The notes under the pieces: generated by a model
What the model saw: only the letters and a program-made list of their open reading frames with translations
The model's database searches: none
What the model was told of the DNA's origin: nothing
NCBI GenBank assembly: GCA_963806335.1
Contig: CAWDXO010000016.1
Coordinates: 248,001-312,000 of the forward strand
Origin: Palsa-504 sp963806335
Lineage (GTDB): Bacteria > Actinomycetota > Actinomycetes > Streptosporangiales > Streptosporangiaceae
Direction of reading: 5' to 3'
Length of the DNA: 64,000 nucleotides
Translations under genes and position numbers: made by a program
Shown here: in pieces, positions 1 to 8,112 of the stretch
Layout of the letters: the number at the start of each line of letters is the position of its first letter
Numbering within the stretch: position 1 is the stretch's first letter

Positions 1-307
1 GGCCGGGTGCGGCCCCCCCGGCGCCGGCGGCCGTCTCAGCCGCCGCGTGCGGGCCGTCGTTGTCGTGCGGTTCGATCTCTCCCGGCTCGAGTACGCGGAC
101 GATGACCTGGCCCACCGGCACATTCGCGCCTGCTGACACCAGGTGCCGGCCGAGCACCCCGTCGCTCGGACTCTCGAGGTCGAGCGATGATTTATCGGTT
201 TCTATCTCGGCTATCGCCTCGCCGACGATGACGCTATCGCCCGGGTTCTTCAACCACGAGTTGAGCACGGCTTCGGTCATTGCCATGCCGACCGATGGGA
301 TCGTCAC
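1..307 (-). CDS. Lipoyl-domain protein, 2-oxoacid dehydrogenase E2-like (3' end cut by window edge)
   Basis: The first 102 residues read on the minus strand are a typical biotinyl/lipoyl attachment domain. It opens with VTIPSVGMAMTEAVLNSW and carries the lipoylation motif IETDKSS with the acceptor Lys near residue 39, then the DGVLGRHLV and GQVIVRVLEPGE strands. An Ala/Gly-rich linker begins just before the window edge, as in dihydrolipoamide acyltransferases, so a catalytic domain probably follows outside the window. The GTG at 307 was chosen because the lipoyl fold starts immediately after it. The gene is divergent from the GntR regulator at 669 and may belong to an acyl-CoA-forming complex fed by the catabolic genes to the right (inference). 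It could instead be a glycine-cleavage-like or biotin-carrier protein, but the ETDK motif favours E2. Confidence 0.85.
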   Translation of the reverse strand, partial: MTIPSVGMAMTEAVLNSWLKNPGDSVIVGEAIAEIETDKSSLDLESPSDGVLGRHLVSAGANVPVGQVIVRVLEPGEIEPHDNDGPHAAAETAAGAGGAAPG

Positions 308-479
308 CTCGCGCACGCAATTTCACCGTTTTCGGCGTCAACGTGGATAGTGGAACGATGATATACAAGATACCATCTGGCCGCAACCAGCCCAGCGGGG
401 TGGGCGGCGCACCAGGCAGGGCGGCTCAAGGCGAAATCTCCCCACAAGCCCGCCCCACCTGAAGATCATCTCAGACCGT

Positions 480-501
480 GTATGATATTCTAAAAGCATA
501 C
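480..501. promoter_or_regulatory. Candidate GntR/FadR operator (imperfect palindrome)
   Basis: The AT-rich stretch between the divergent lipoyl-domain gene (307) and the regulator (669) holds a dyad GTATG-N12-CATAC. Its left part, GTATGATATTC, recurs with one mismatch at 1489-1499 after the regulator gene. A FadR-type regulator commonly binds AT-rich dyads in its own promoter region. Assignment to this regulator is inference. The remainder of 308-668 shows no gene; another AT-rich segment at about 355-376 (GATGATATAC) could hold the promoter of the lipoyl gene. Confidence 0.4.
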
Positions 502-668
502 GAAGCTGGGCCGCTCGGTTGTCATGCTGCCTGTCGAGTGCACGGTCGAGTGCATTGTGCGCCTCGATGTCCGTGGCGACTGTCCGTGGCGACGGCTGCA
601 CGGCAGGCCGGACGCCCGTAAGCTAGCATTATCAGCAGTTCAGTCGCCTGGAGCGCCGGCTGACCCGC

Positions 669-1412
669 ATGGTCGCCGAGCCGACATGGCCGGCCCGGAA
701 GGAGGCGGTCCTCGTTCTCCACCAGCCCGCGCCTCTGCCCGTTGCCACCTACAAGCAAGCGGCCTATACCTCTGTCCGCGAGATGATCGTCGAACTGGTG
801 ATCCCGCCCGGCACCCGTCTCGTCGAGAACGAGCTCGCCGCGATGCTGCAGGTGTCAAAGACGCCCGTGCGAGAGGCGCTCGCCCTGCTTGAGGCCGACG
901 GTCTCGTGGATGTCACGCCCTACCGGGGCGCGACGGTGCGCTGGGTATCCCGGGTGGACATGGAGGAACAGGGCTTCCTCGTCAATGCCATCGAGCTCCC
1001 CGCGTTCCCGCGCCTGGTCGAGAAGATCACCACGGAAGAAATCACCGAGCTGGGCCAGATCGTCCGCGGCCTGAAGAAGGCGCGGACCGTCCGGGACGGG
1101 CGCACGTTCCGTCGCCTGACGGCGGAGAGCCACGAGCTTATGTTCCGGGCCGTTGGCTACCCCCGGCTGAACCGCTTTATCGTCATGCTGATGGGCCCGG
1201 TCGGGTTGCGTCTCGACCGGGTGTTCGTCGACAGCTTCCCGGATACCTGGGATCTCATGCTGGACCTGGCCGTCAGCCGCTACGACGCCATCAAGGCACG
1301 CGACGCGGACGCAGCCGTCACGACCATCCGTGAGCATCGCGAGATGATCGGCAAGCTGAATTTCTCTCGCATCGACCACGAGCTCGTCGCCCCGTACTTC
1401 GGCCCGCAATAG
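669..1412 (+). CDS. GntR-family (FadR-like) transcriptional regulator
   Basis: 247 residues. An N-terminal winged helix-turn-helix (about residues 25-95) contains the GntR signature: VREMIVELVIPPGTRLVENELAAMLQVSKTPVREAL, then LEADGLVDVTPYRGATV. A helical effector domain follows with His residues in LTAESHELMF and TIREHREM, in the positions used for metal or ligand binding in FCD-type regulators. It probably represses the flanking catabolic genes and responds to a small carboxylic acid. It is divergent from the lipoyl-domain gene, with a candidate operator between them. The start is uncertain: the ATG at 669 has no strong ribosome-binding site, and the conserved domain only begins about 25 residues later. 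Confidence 0.88.
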   Translation: MVAEPTWPARKEAVLVLHQPAPLPVATYKQAAYTSVREMIVELVIPPGTRLVENELAAMLQVSKTPVREALALLEADGLVDVTPYRGATVRWVSRVDMEEQGFLVNAIELPAFPRLVEKITTEEITELGQIVRGLKKARTVRDGRTFRRLTAESHELMFRAVGYPRLNRFIVMLMGPVGLRLDRVFVDSFPDTWDLMLDLAVSRYDAIKARDADAAVTTIREHREMIGKLNFSRIDHELVAPYFGPQ

Positions 1413-1952
1413 GCCCGAGACCGCTGCCTGCCTGCCCGTTCCCGTAGACCCTGATCCGCCCGGGTCGGCGACGCCAAGGTCGCTTGGTGTACGATATTCG
1501 AAGTTCTATAGCGCTTGGTCGCTACACCATCATGAGGGACGGCCGATGGGGTTCGCAGCAGTTGCTGGCTGAGTGAGTAGTAGTGATCAGTAGTGAGCAA
1601 TAGAGCGCTACGGCGATTTGATGCTGTTGGGCTCCGGGCGCGGCGGTGGCCTGTCCAGCTGTCGGCGCTGGTCGGCTTTCATCCGCAGAACGGGTGTCCG
1701 GTGGTACCCGTGTCGCAGTTGGCCTGGCCGTGCTGGAGGCTGACCCGTCTTAGGTGGTTCCGTGACAAGCGGCAGCGAGGAGGAGGCAGTCGGTCAGCGG
1801 AGGCCACAGGTCCACTTGCCCGCCGTGGCGGCTATCGCTCCGCGGAAACAAAGAGGATGGAGAACGGGCTGGCTCAAGGCCCTGGGAATGTCGGACCCTG
1901 CTGCCATTATCAGGACATGGGTTCGGCGGGCGGCAGTGCGGGGCGCGGTGGG
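1413..1952. other. Intergenic stretch between regulator and tnpB; no gene seen
   Basis: About 540 bases with no convincing coding sequence. The first part (1487-1510) repeats the operator-like GTACGATATTC and is AT-richer, consistent with the promoter of a rightward operon. From about 1590 the sequence is GC-rich and is open in frame with tnpB, but it encodes no recognisable domain. It probably contains the left end of the insertion sequence. Confidence 0.5.
1489..1499 (+). promoter_or_regulatory. Second copy of operator-like motif GTACGATATTC
   Basis: It matches the left part of the dyad at 480-490 in 10 of 11 bases. It lies 77 bases after the regulator stop codon and upstream of the inserted tnpB, where the promoter of the decarboxylase-led operon would be expected. 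Function is inference. Confidence 0.3.
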
Positions 1953-3264
1953 GTGAGGGTGATCCAGGCGTACCGGTTCGCCCTGGATCCCGCCCCGGGA
2001 CAGGAGCGGATGCTGCGTTCGCAGGCCGGCGCGGCCCGGTTCGCCTGGAATTGGGGGCTGGCGCGGTGCCAGCAGCGCTACCAGGCCGGGGGCCGCTGGT
2101 ATTCGGGCATGGAGCTGCACAAGCTGTGGAACGCGGCGAAGAAGGCCGATCCGGCGCTGGCCTGGTGGGCGGAGAACTCCAAATGCGTCTACCAGGAGGC
2201 GTTCCGGGACCTGGACCGGGCGCTGCGGGACTTCATCGCGTCGAAGAAGGGGCAGCGGAAGGGCAAGCGGCTGGGCTTCCCGCGGTTCAAGAAGCGCGGC
2301 AAGTGCAAGGACTCGTTCCGGTTCGGCACCGGCGCGATCGGCTGTGCCGGGACCACCGTGACGCTGCCGCGGCTGGGCACGATCCGCACCCATGAGTCCA
2401 CTCGTAAGCTTGCGCGCAGGCTGGCGGCCGGGACGGCCCGCATCGTGTCGGCCACGGTGTCCCGGACCGCCGGGCGGTGGTTCGTGTCGTTCACCGTCGA
2501 GGTCGACCGGGCCATCCCGGGACGACACGCCCGGCCCCGGGTCGGCTATCGGAGTCGACCTGGGCGTGGCGACCCTGCTGACCGGCGTGGACGACCAGGG
2601 GACAGTCGTCACCGTGCCGGGGCCCAAAGCGCTGCGGTCCTCGCTGCGCCGGCTGCGCCGGGCCAGCCGCGCGCATTCCCGCAAGACCCCGGGGTCGGCG
2701 AACCGCCGCAAGTCCGCGGCCCGGCTCGCCCGGATCCACGCCCGGGTGGCCAATGTGCGCGCTGATGCCCTGCACCAGGCCACCAGCGGCCTGGCCGCCC
2801 GCTATGAGACGGTGGTGGCCGAGGATCTGAACGTGGCCGGGATGATCCGCAATCGCCGTCTGGCCCGTGCCCTCGCCGACCAGGGGTTCGGGCTGGCGCG
2901 GCGGATGCTCGGCTATAAGACCATCTGGAACGGCGGCCGGCTGGTCCTGGCCGGCCGCTGGTTCCCCTCGTCCAAGATGTGCTCGGGCTGCGGCGCGGTC
3001 AAAGCCACGCTGGCCCTGTCCGAGCGTATCTACCGCTGCGGCTGCGGCCTGGTCACCGGCCGAGACGTGAACGCCGCCGCCAACCTGCTCAACCTCGCCG
3101 CCAGTGGGGCGGAGAGCCTAAACGCCTGCGGAGGGACGGTAAGACCCGGCCTGGCCGGGCACGTCCCGGTGAACCAGGAACCCGGCGCTGCGCATGCAGA
3201 TCAGACCGGGACCGCCAGCGGACAACCGCTGGCTGCGGAACAGGAGCTCACTCATGCTCACTGA
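1953..3264 (+). pseudogene. tnpB: IS605-family TnpB/OrfB, split by a one-base frameshift
   Basis: TnpB-type RNA-guided nuclease. The N-terminal part (helix-turn-helix OrfB domain: VIQAYRFALDPAPGQERML, FAWNWGLA, then LGFPRFKKRGK and DSFRFGTG) is read in one frame up to about 2520. The rest (IGVDLGVATLL to the end) is in the frame one base later. The second part retains the RuvC-like acidic residues (D in GVDLGV, E in VAEDLNV, D in GRDVNAA) and a zinc ribbon with CSGC and CGC cysteines. The joined protein would be about 435 residues, normal for the family. GTG 1953 or 1959 is the likely start; the reading frame stays open upstream without domain content. No tnpA is present. The break is decay, a sequencing error or, less likely, programmed frameshifting. 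The stop overlaps the next gene's start. Confidence 0.85.
3100..3253 (+). ncRNA. Candidate omega RNA (TnpB guide RNA) over the tnpB 3' end
   Basis: In IS605 elements the omega RNA scaffold overlaps the 3' end of tnpB and continues to the right end of the element, with the guide taken from flanking DNA. Here the reading frame after the last RuvC motif runs about 50 residues further in low-complexity, non-domain sequence (ESLNACGGTVRPGLAGHVP), as usual where the RNA scaffold constrains the DNA. GC-rich self-complementary segments are visible at 3145-3165 and 3218-3240. Boundaries are estimates. Confidence 0.35.
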
Positions 3265-4036
3265 TCCGCAACGGTCTTTGAACTATCTTCCCGAGATTCC
3301 GGACCCGGCGCTGGCGCACTCGGTCCCGCTCGACAACCCGCTGCACGGGCCGCCGCCGGCGCGGTTCAAGGACGGTGAGGTCCTGGTCGTCCAGTACCAA
3401 ACCTCGCCGGACGCGATCGCCGCCCTGGTCCCGAGCCCGCTCCAGCCCGTGGGGGACGTCGTGATGGTCCAGATTGCCCGCTGGGGAGATGTCGCCGGGC
3501 TCGGCCGGGATACGCACGAGGTTAACGTTATGGTCGCGGCCCGGCACTCCGGGCCGTCGGGCGAGGTCAGCGGCTCCTACTCGCCGTATTTCTTCGTCGA
3601 CAGCGATCGCGCGATGGCGGGCGGCCGCGAGTTCCACGGCCAGCCCAAGCGGATCGGCGAGGTCTCGCTCGAGGTTCGTGGCGACCTGATCGTCGGGACG
3701 CTGCGGCGTAACGGTATCGACGTCTTCACCGCAACCCTCCCGTACAAGACACGGACGGCCGGCCTTGACGAGGTCCGGGCCAGGGTGGATTTTGTCACGA
3801 ACCTCAACCTGAAGATCATCCCGCAGATCGACGGCAGCCCCGGGCTTCGCCAGATCACGGCCCGCGATCTGACCGATGTGACGTTGTTCGGATGCTGGTC
3901 AGGCCCGGGGACGGCGCGGATCGAGGAGAACGCGCAGGCGCCGCTTTACCGGCTCCCGGTGCTCAGGCACCTCGAGGGGTTCTACTGGCGCGGTGAATTC
4001 TCCCTCGTCGGGGGCGTCGTGCTGCATGAGTACTGA
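3254..4036 (+). CDS. Acetoacetate decarboxylase-family protein
   Basis: 260 residues. It shows the acetoacetate decarboxylase fold markers: a Glu at about residue 89 (HEVNVMVAARHSG), YSPYFFVDSDRAMAGGRE, then HGQPKRIGEV, where the Schiff-base Lys is K132. The classic family has two adjacent lysines, the second lowering the pKa of the first; here the second is Arg133. It may therefore be a family member with other chemistry (decarboxylase, aldolase/dehydratase or isomerase of a keto acid). ATG 3254 was chosen because AGGAG lies at 3242-3246. That ribosome-binding site falls inside the tail of tnpB, so expression may now depend on promoter activity from the insertion sequence. The neighbours are catabolic enzymes, suggesting one pathway. 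Confidence 0.85.
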   Translation: MLTDPQRSLNYLPEIPDPALAHSVPLDNPLHGPPPARFKDGEVLVVQYQTSPDAIAALVPSPLQPVGDVVMVQIARWGDVAGLGRDTHEVNVMVAARHSGPSGEVSGSYSPYFFVDSDRAMAGGREFHGQPKRIGEVSLEVRGDLIVGTLRRNGIDVFTATLPYKTRTAGLDEVRARVDFVTNLNLKIIPQIDGSPGLRQITARDLTDVTLFGCWSGPGTARIEENAQAPLYRLPVLRHLEGFYWRGEFSLVGGVVLHEY

Positions 4037-4040
4037 GGCA

Positions 4041-5000
4041 TCAGCTGCCGGACAGCCACCGTCGCGGGTTGTCCACGACGATGCCTGAGATCACATCCGC
4101 GGGGATTCCGAGCTTTTCGAACCCGGGGATGACGACCTTCGAGATGAAGGTGAGCCCGTCCGGGTTCGACCGCAGGTGCCGCTCCTGATCCTGGTCTGTG
4201 AGCAGCCCGGCCCAGATCGGCTCGTCGTGCGAGAGCAGCACCTGGCCGGCGAAGCCCGACTCGATCAGCTTCCCGATCATCTCGATCCGGTCCTGGACCG
4301 TCTGGGCGCCGTATTCGGGCAGGCGGCCGTGCGGCAGCCGGTCCATGGAGATCCAGTAACCGCGCGACGCGAGACCGGTCAGGTACGCGAGGTCGTCGCT
4401 GTCGTCGCTATGACCGATGGCGACGCGGCGCGGATCGACGCCGAAAGACTCGAGGAGGGCCGCCTGCGCCTCGCCGCTGCGGTACCGCGCCGCCGTGTGC
4501 GTGATGATCGGCGCCGAGGTCTCGATCCCCGCGATTCCCGCTGCCTGGAGGATCTTCGCGTCATCCGGTCCGATGGCCTCCTCGGTCGCTATCTTGATGG
4601 CACCAGCCCGCACGCTGGTGCCATCCATACCTTCGAGGAGGTCATGGATGAACCAGTCCGCCAGTTGCCCGACCGTGCGCGCGCGAACGGTGACGGACGG
4701 GTCAAGCCACAGGCCTGAGCACGCGATTATCGCGACCCCCGAGGCACGGGAAACCTCAGCGAGGAGCCCCGCGTCGCGGCCGGCGTCGAAGGTGGTGCAG
4801 TCGACGATCGTGCGCACCCCGAACGCCCTGGCCTCCGCCAGCGCGGCCACGGCGGTCGCCACGAGTTTCTCCCGCCCGCCGCTGAGCCCGGGCCAGCTCC
4901 GGAGTATTCCGGGAGAGCTGGCGGCGACGTGCTCATGAACGAGCGTGAAGCCGAGCTCGGTGTCCTGCACCCATCCCGTGACGCTCTGAACGCCGCTCAC
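4041..5000 (-). CDS. Phosphotriesterase-family hydrolase (lactonase-like)
   Basis: 319 residues of the amidohydrolase superfamily, phosphotriesterase branch. Metal ligands are visible: HEH at residues 22-24, the carboxylated-Lys region AGAIKIATEEA, ITHTAA, GHSDDSDD and the terminal Asp in LLSHDEP. Bacterial members of this branch are mostly lactonases acting on sugar lactones or N-acyl homoserine lactones; true phosphotriesterases are rare. The GTG at 5000 was chosen because a GGGGG ribosome-binding site (5007-5011) precedes it and the conserved start (VQSVTGWVQDTELGFTLVHEH) follows. Convergent with the decarboxylase-like gene and divergent from the dehydrogenase. Its place beside a sugar-acid dehydratase relative suggests it opens a lactone to feed that enzyme (inference). 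Confidence 0.85.
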   Translation of the reverse strand: MSGVQSVTGWVQDTELGFTLVHEHVAASSPGILRSWPGLSGGREKLVATAVAALAEARAFGVRTIVDCTTFDAGRDAGLLAEVSRASGVAIIACSGLWLDPSVTVRARTVGQLADWFIHDLLEGMDGTSVRAGAIKIATEEAIGPDDAKILQAAGIAGIETSAPIITHTAARYRSGEAQAALLESFGVDPRRVAIGHSDDSDDLAYLTGLASRGYWISMDRLPHGRLPEYGAQTVQDRIEMIGKLIESGFAGQVLLSHDEPIWAGLLTDQDQERHLRSNPDGLTFISKVVIPGFEKLGIPADVISGIVVDNPRRWLSGS

Positions 5001-5014
5001 GACCGACCCCCAAT

Positions 5015-5046
5015 CGTAGAATATGAGACACAACATACGATAGAAC
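5015..5046. promoter_or_regulatory. AT-rich divergent promoter/operator region
   Basis: Only 68 bases separate the divergent hydrolase (5000) and dehydrogenase (5069) starts. The middle is AT-rich and on the minus strand contains ATCGTATG and CATATTCTACG, resembling the half-sites of the dyad at 480-501. A shared operator for the island regulator is plausible but unproven. Confidence 0.3.
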
Positions 5047-5068
5047 CAACGGTAACGGCAGGAGGTCG

Positions 5069-6137
5069 ATGAGCAATTCACGGCGGGTCATCTCCATCGA
5101 CAATCTCAGCGAATTCTGCGTTGGCGCGCTCCGTAACTGCGGCGTGGGGGAGGCTGACTCGCGGGTCACCGCGGAGATCCTGGCCACGACCGATGCATGG
5201 GGGGTGTTCACGCACGGAACCAAGGCGCTCCGCGGCTACCTCCGGCGGCTCAGGAGCGGCGGTCTGGCACCGCACGGGGTACCGTCGGTCGCGACGGAAG
5301 GACCGGGCTGGGCGCTGGTAGATGGCGATTCCAGCCTCGGCATGGTGACCTCGACCTATGCGATGGACCTCGCGGTGGGCAAGGCCAGGCATACGGGTCT
5401 GGGGTACGTCGGGGTCCGCAACAGCTGTCATTTCGGAGCGGCCGGTGCCTATGCGGCCCAGGCGGCGCGGTCGGGGTTCATCGGGCTGGCCATGGCCAAC
5501 GACATCCCGTCGGTCGCCTCACCCGGGTCGCGCGGCGCCGTGACCGGCAGCAACCCGCTGGCTTATGCGGTGCCGGCGCCGGCACCGCCCGCTCATGCTG
5601 GACATGTCGATCGCGACGGTCGCGGGCGGCAAGGTGTACGCGGCGCGCGAGCGCGGCGAGCCGATTCCGGCCACGTGGCTGATCGATGATCAGGGGCGGC
5701 CTACCGACGACCCGCAGGCGTACCCAGAGCACAGCACGCTCACGCCAGCCGCGGGCCACAAGGGATTCGGCCTCGCGCTGCTGATCGAGGCCCTGGCTGG
5801 AGCCCTGACCGGTGCTGCCATGACCGCGCGGGTCGGGAGCTGGCTGGCCGGCGATCCGGCGGCACCTACCCACCACGGTGCCGCGTTCCTGGCGCTGGAT
5901 GTCGCGGCCATCGGCCCCGATCTGCCCCCGCGCATAGAGAGCCTCATCGACGAGATCCACGCTGCCCCCCGCGCGGCGGGGGCTGACCGGCTCTACGTTC
6001 CCGGTGAGAAGGAGTGGGAGAACCTCGATCGTTCGCTCCGGGACGGGATCGCGCTGCCGCCGGACGTCGTGGCCAGCCTGGGCGAAGCCGCCGCCATCAG
6101 CGACATGGACCTGGAGAGGTACCTGAAGAACCCATGA
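5069..6137 (+). pseudogene. Malate/L-lactate dehydrogenase (Ldh2) family oxidoreductase, frameshifted
   Basis: NAD(P)-dependent dehydrogenase of the Ldh2/YlbC type, which reduces 2-oxo acids. The first part (to about 5580) carries the typical HGTKALRGYLRRLRSGGL, LVDGDSSLGMV, GVRNSCHFGAAG and GSNPLAYAVPAP blocks. The second part, in the next frame, continues with LMLDMSIATVAGGKVYAARERGEPIP, GHKGFGLALLIEALAGALTG and the C-terminal helices. The joint lies in a run of CCG/GCC repeats at about 5570-5590, where one base is missing or extra. Joined length (about 355) is normal. No early domain loss is seen, so this is either a very recent pseudogene or a sequencing error. The stop overlaps the next gene's ATG, indicating an operon. 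Confidence 0.85.
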
Positions 6138-7372
6138 AGGTCACCGGACTGGAGACGGTACGCCTGGCCGGGCATCCGCAGATGCTATGGGTACAGGTCC
6201 ACACCGACGAGGGCATCGTCGGGCTCGGCGAGACGTGCATCGGCCCCGCGACGGTGCAGGCGCACATCCACGAGACGATCGCGCCTTACCTGGTGGGGAA
6301 GGATCCGCTCCTGGTCAGCCAGCACTGGCACGAGCTTTCCGGGGCCTTTCTCGGTTATCAGGGGACGGGCGCCGAGACTCGCGGCCTGTCCGCCGTAGAC
6401 CTGGCCCTGTGGGATATCCGCGGCCAGGCCCTGGACCGCCCTATTACCGACCTGCTCGGTGGCGCCACCCAGGAATCGGCGCGCATCTACAACACCTGCG
6501 CGGGACCCACCTACGGGCGCGGGACACGCGGCGCGCTCCGTGCTGCCGATCGCGGGACCGCCGCCCAGGACGGCCTTCTTGGGGCCGCCGGAACGACGGA
6601 GCCCTACGAAGACCTGCAGATGTCCATCGACAGGCCGGGCGAGCTCGCCCGGCAGCTGCTCGACCAGGGCATCAGCGCGATGAAGATCTGGCCGTTCGAT
6701 CCCTACGCGGCGGCGTCCAAGGGGTATGACATCCGGCCCGCGGACCTCAGCGCCGGAGTCGCGGTGATCGCGCAGATCCGTGCGGCCGTCGGCGATGCGA
6801 TGGACGTCATGCTGGAGATGCACGCGGTCTGGCACCTCGGCGCGGCGCTGAAGATCGCCAGGGCCGTCGAGCCGCTGGGCGTGTACTGGTTCGAGGACCC
6901 GGTCAAGGCTGACAACCTGGCGGCGGCGGCCACCTTCGCCGCCAGCACCCACATCCCGGTGGCCATGGGTGAGACCCTGGCCGGCCTGGCTTCGTTCCGG
7001 ACGTTGCTCGAGACCGGCGCTGCTCAGGTCATCATGTTCGACCTCGGCTGGGTCGGCGGCCTCACCGAGGCCTGCCGGGTGGCATCGCTCGCGCAAGCGT
7101 ACGACTTGGCTATCGCGCCCCACGACTGCACCGGGCCGGTGGTGCTGACTGCCTCCGCGCATCTGGTCAGCAACACACCCAACGCGCTGATGCAGGAAAC
7201 TGTGCGCGCGTACTACGCCGGGTGGTACCGGGATATCGTCACCGAGATGCCGACGATCAGCGGCGGTCAGATCTCCCCGCCGTCCGGGCCCGGGCTCGGC
7301 ACCAAGCTGCGCCCTGGCCTCACCACCGGTGATGATGCCATAACTGTGTTCACGGGCATCGACGACCTCTAG
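6134..7372 (+). CDS. Enolase-superfamily enzyme (mandelate racemase / sugar-acid dehydratase type)
   Basis: 412 residues. An N-terminal capping domain (WVQVHTDEGIVGLGET; TRGLSAVDLALWDIRGQALDRPI) precedes the barrel, with the base motif AMKIWPFD, metal ligands at VMLEMHA, YWFEDPV and MGETLAG, and the His-containing APHDCTGP at the barrel end. The K-I-W arrangement and late His resemble the RspA/galactonate-dehydratase side of the family, so dehydration of an aldonic-type acid to a 2-keto-3-deoxy acid is the best guess. The ATG at 6134 overlaps the preceding stop (ATGA), implying translational coupling with the Ldh2 enzyme. A segment around residues 130-160 (TYGRGTRGALRAADRGTA) is longer than in many homologues. 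Confidence 0.85.
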   Translation: MKVTGLETVRLAGHPQMLWVQVHTDEGIVGLGETCIGPATVQAHIHETIAPYLVGKDPLLVSQHWHELSGAFLGYQGTGAETRGLSAVDLALWDIRGQALDRPITDLLGGATQESARIYNTCAGPTYGRGTRGALRAADRGTAAQDGLLGAAGTTEPYEDLQMSIDRPGELARQLLDQGISAMKIWPFDPYAAASKGYDIRPADLSAGVAVIAQIRAAVGDAMDVMLEMHAVWHLGAALKIARAVEPLGVYWFEDPVKADNLAAAATFAASTHIPVAMGETLAGLASFRTLLETGAAQVIMFDLGWVGGLTEACRVASLAQAYDLAIAPHDCTGPVVLTASAHLVSNTPNALMQETVRAYYAGWYRDIVTEMPTISGGQISPPSGPGLGTKLRPGLTTGDDAITVFTGIDDL

Positions 7373-7443
7373 CACCTCATGGATCTCGGGTGCGGTCTCG
7401 GCCAGCGGCACCGTCGCCGGGCTTCCGCATTCCTAGCCGGAGG

Positions 7444-7803
7444 TTAGCCGTTGCGGTCCTTGCCGCCCTTGGCCAGTTCCCGCCAATCGGCCTCGGAGAC
7501 TTCGATGTCGTAGCGTTTCGCAGCGGCCAGGATCCGCTTCCACGCCTTGTCCCGCTCGGCGTCGCTGACCCCTTCTACCTGGTCGAAACGCGCGATCGCG
7601 TTGCGCACGTGCCGGGCGTCGGTCAGCGGCTCCTTACGTTCCCCGGGGAACGCGAACTCCTGGTCGGCCAGCTTGTCCTTGTCCGCGGTGCTCATGCCCT
7701 CGCCGCTGCGGGGAACATCCTCGCCATGCGCCCGGGCGCTCTGCGCCTGCCGGGCCTTGCCGATGTTGCGCCGGGCGGCTTCCTTCTGCTTATCGGTGGC
7801 CAT
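7444..7803 (-). CDS. DUF6582 family small protein
   Basis: 119 residues, strongly charged. The central block FAFPGERKEPLTDARHVRNAIARFDQVEGVSDAERDKAWKRILAAAKRYDIEV is the conserved part of a small actinobacterial/phage-associated family of unknown function (DUF6582). There is no signal peptide or membrane segment. The N-terminus, MATDKQKEAARRNIGKARQAQ, is a Lys/Arg-rich helix resembling stress or plasmid-associated small proteins. Convergent with the dehydratase gene; the 71-base gap shows no clear terminator. Confidence 0.8.
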   Translation of the reverse strand: MATDKQKEAARRNIGKARQAQSARAHGEDVPRSGEGMSTADKDKLADQEFAFPGERKEPLTDARHVRNAIARFDQVEGVSDAERDKAWKRILAAAKRYDIEVSEADWRELAKGGKDRNG

Positions 7804-7860
7804 GACGCCTCCTCGGGGCCAGACTACCCATGATCCAAGGCGCTAATCTGCGGGCAGGTA

Positions 7861-7908
7861 CCACCGTCCGTTCGGAAGAAAAAATCAGTGATCCCGAACG
7901 GGCAGTGG
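7861..7908. repeat. Hairpin with CCGTTCGG / CCGAACGG arms
   Basis: Perfect 8-bp arms at 7868-7875 and 7894-7901 are flanked by a further CCAC/GTGG pair (7861-7864 and 7905-7908). The loop is A-rich. It lies upstream of the DUF6582 gene on its 5' side and could be a leader structure or operator. Confidence 0.4.
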
Positions 7909-7985
7909 CACTACGGTCCGGCCGGCCCGGCGCCGGCGGTCCAGCCCGGCTAAGCGCGCTCCGCCTGACCACCCGCAATTTAGCC

Positions 7986-8023
7986 GTCCTACCGTGTGTC
8001 GTGGCAATGACGAAGGGTAGGAC
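7986..8023. repeat. Inverted repeat GTCCTACC / GGTAGGAC
   Basis: Perfect 8-bp arms at 7986-7993 and 8016-8023 are separated by 22 bases, about 90 bases upstream of the gene at 8113. It may be an operator or stem-loop. The rest of the 7804-8112 gap holds no gene. Confidence 0.4.
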
Positions 8024-8112
8024 AGCGCTTCCGGCGGGACAGCCATCCCATCGCGCCGCGGCACCGCATGGCACCCGCAGGACAATCAGGTCACTGCCAG
8101 GCTGGAGGAATC

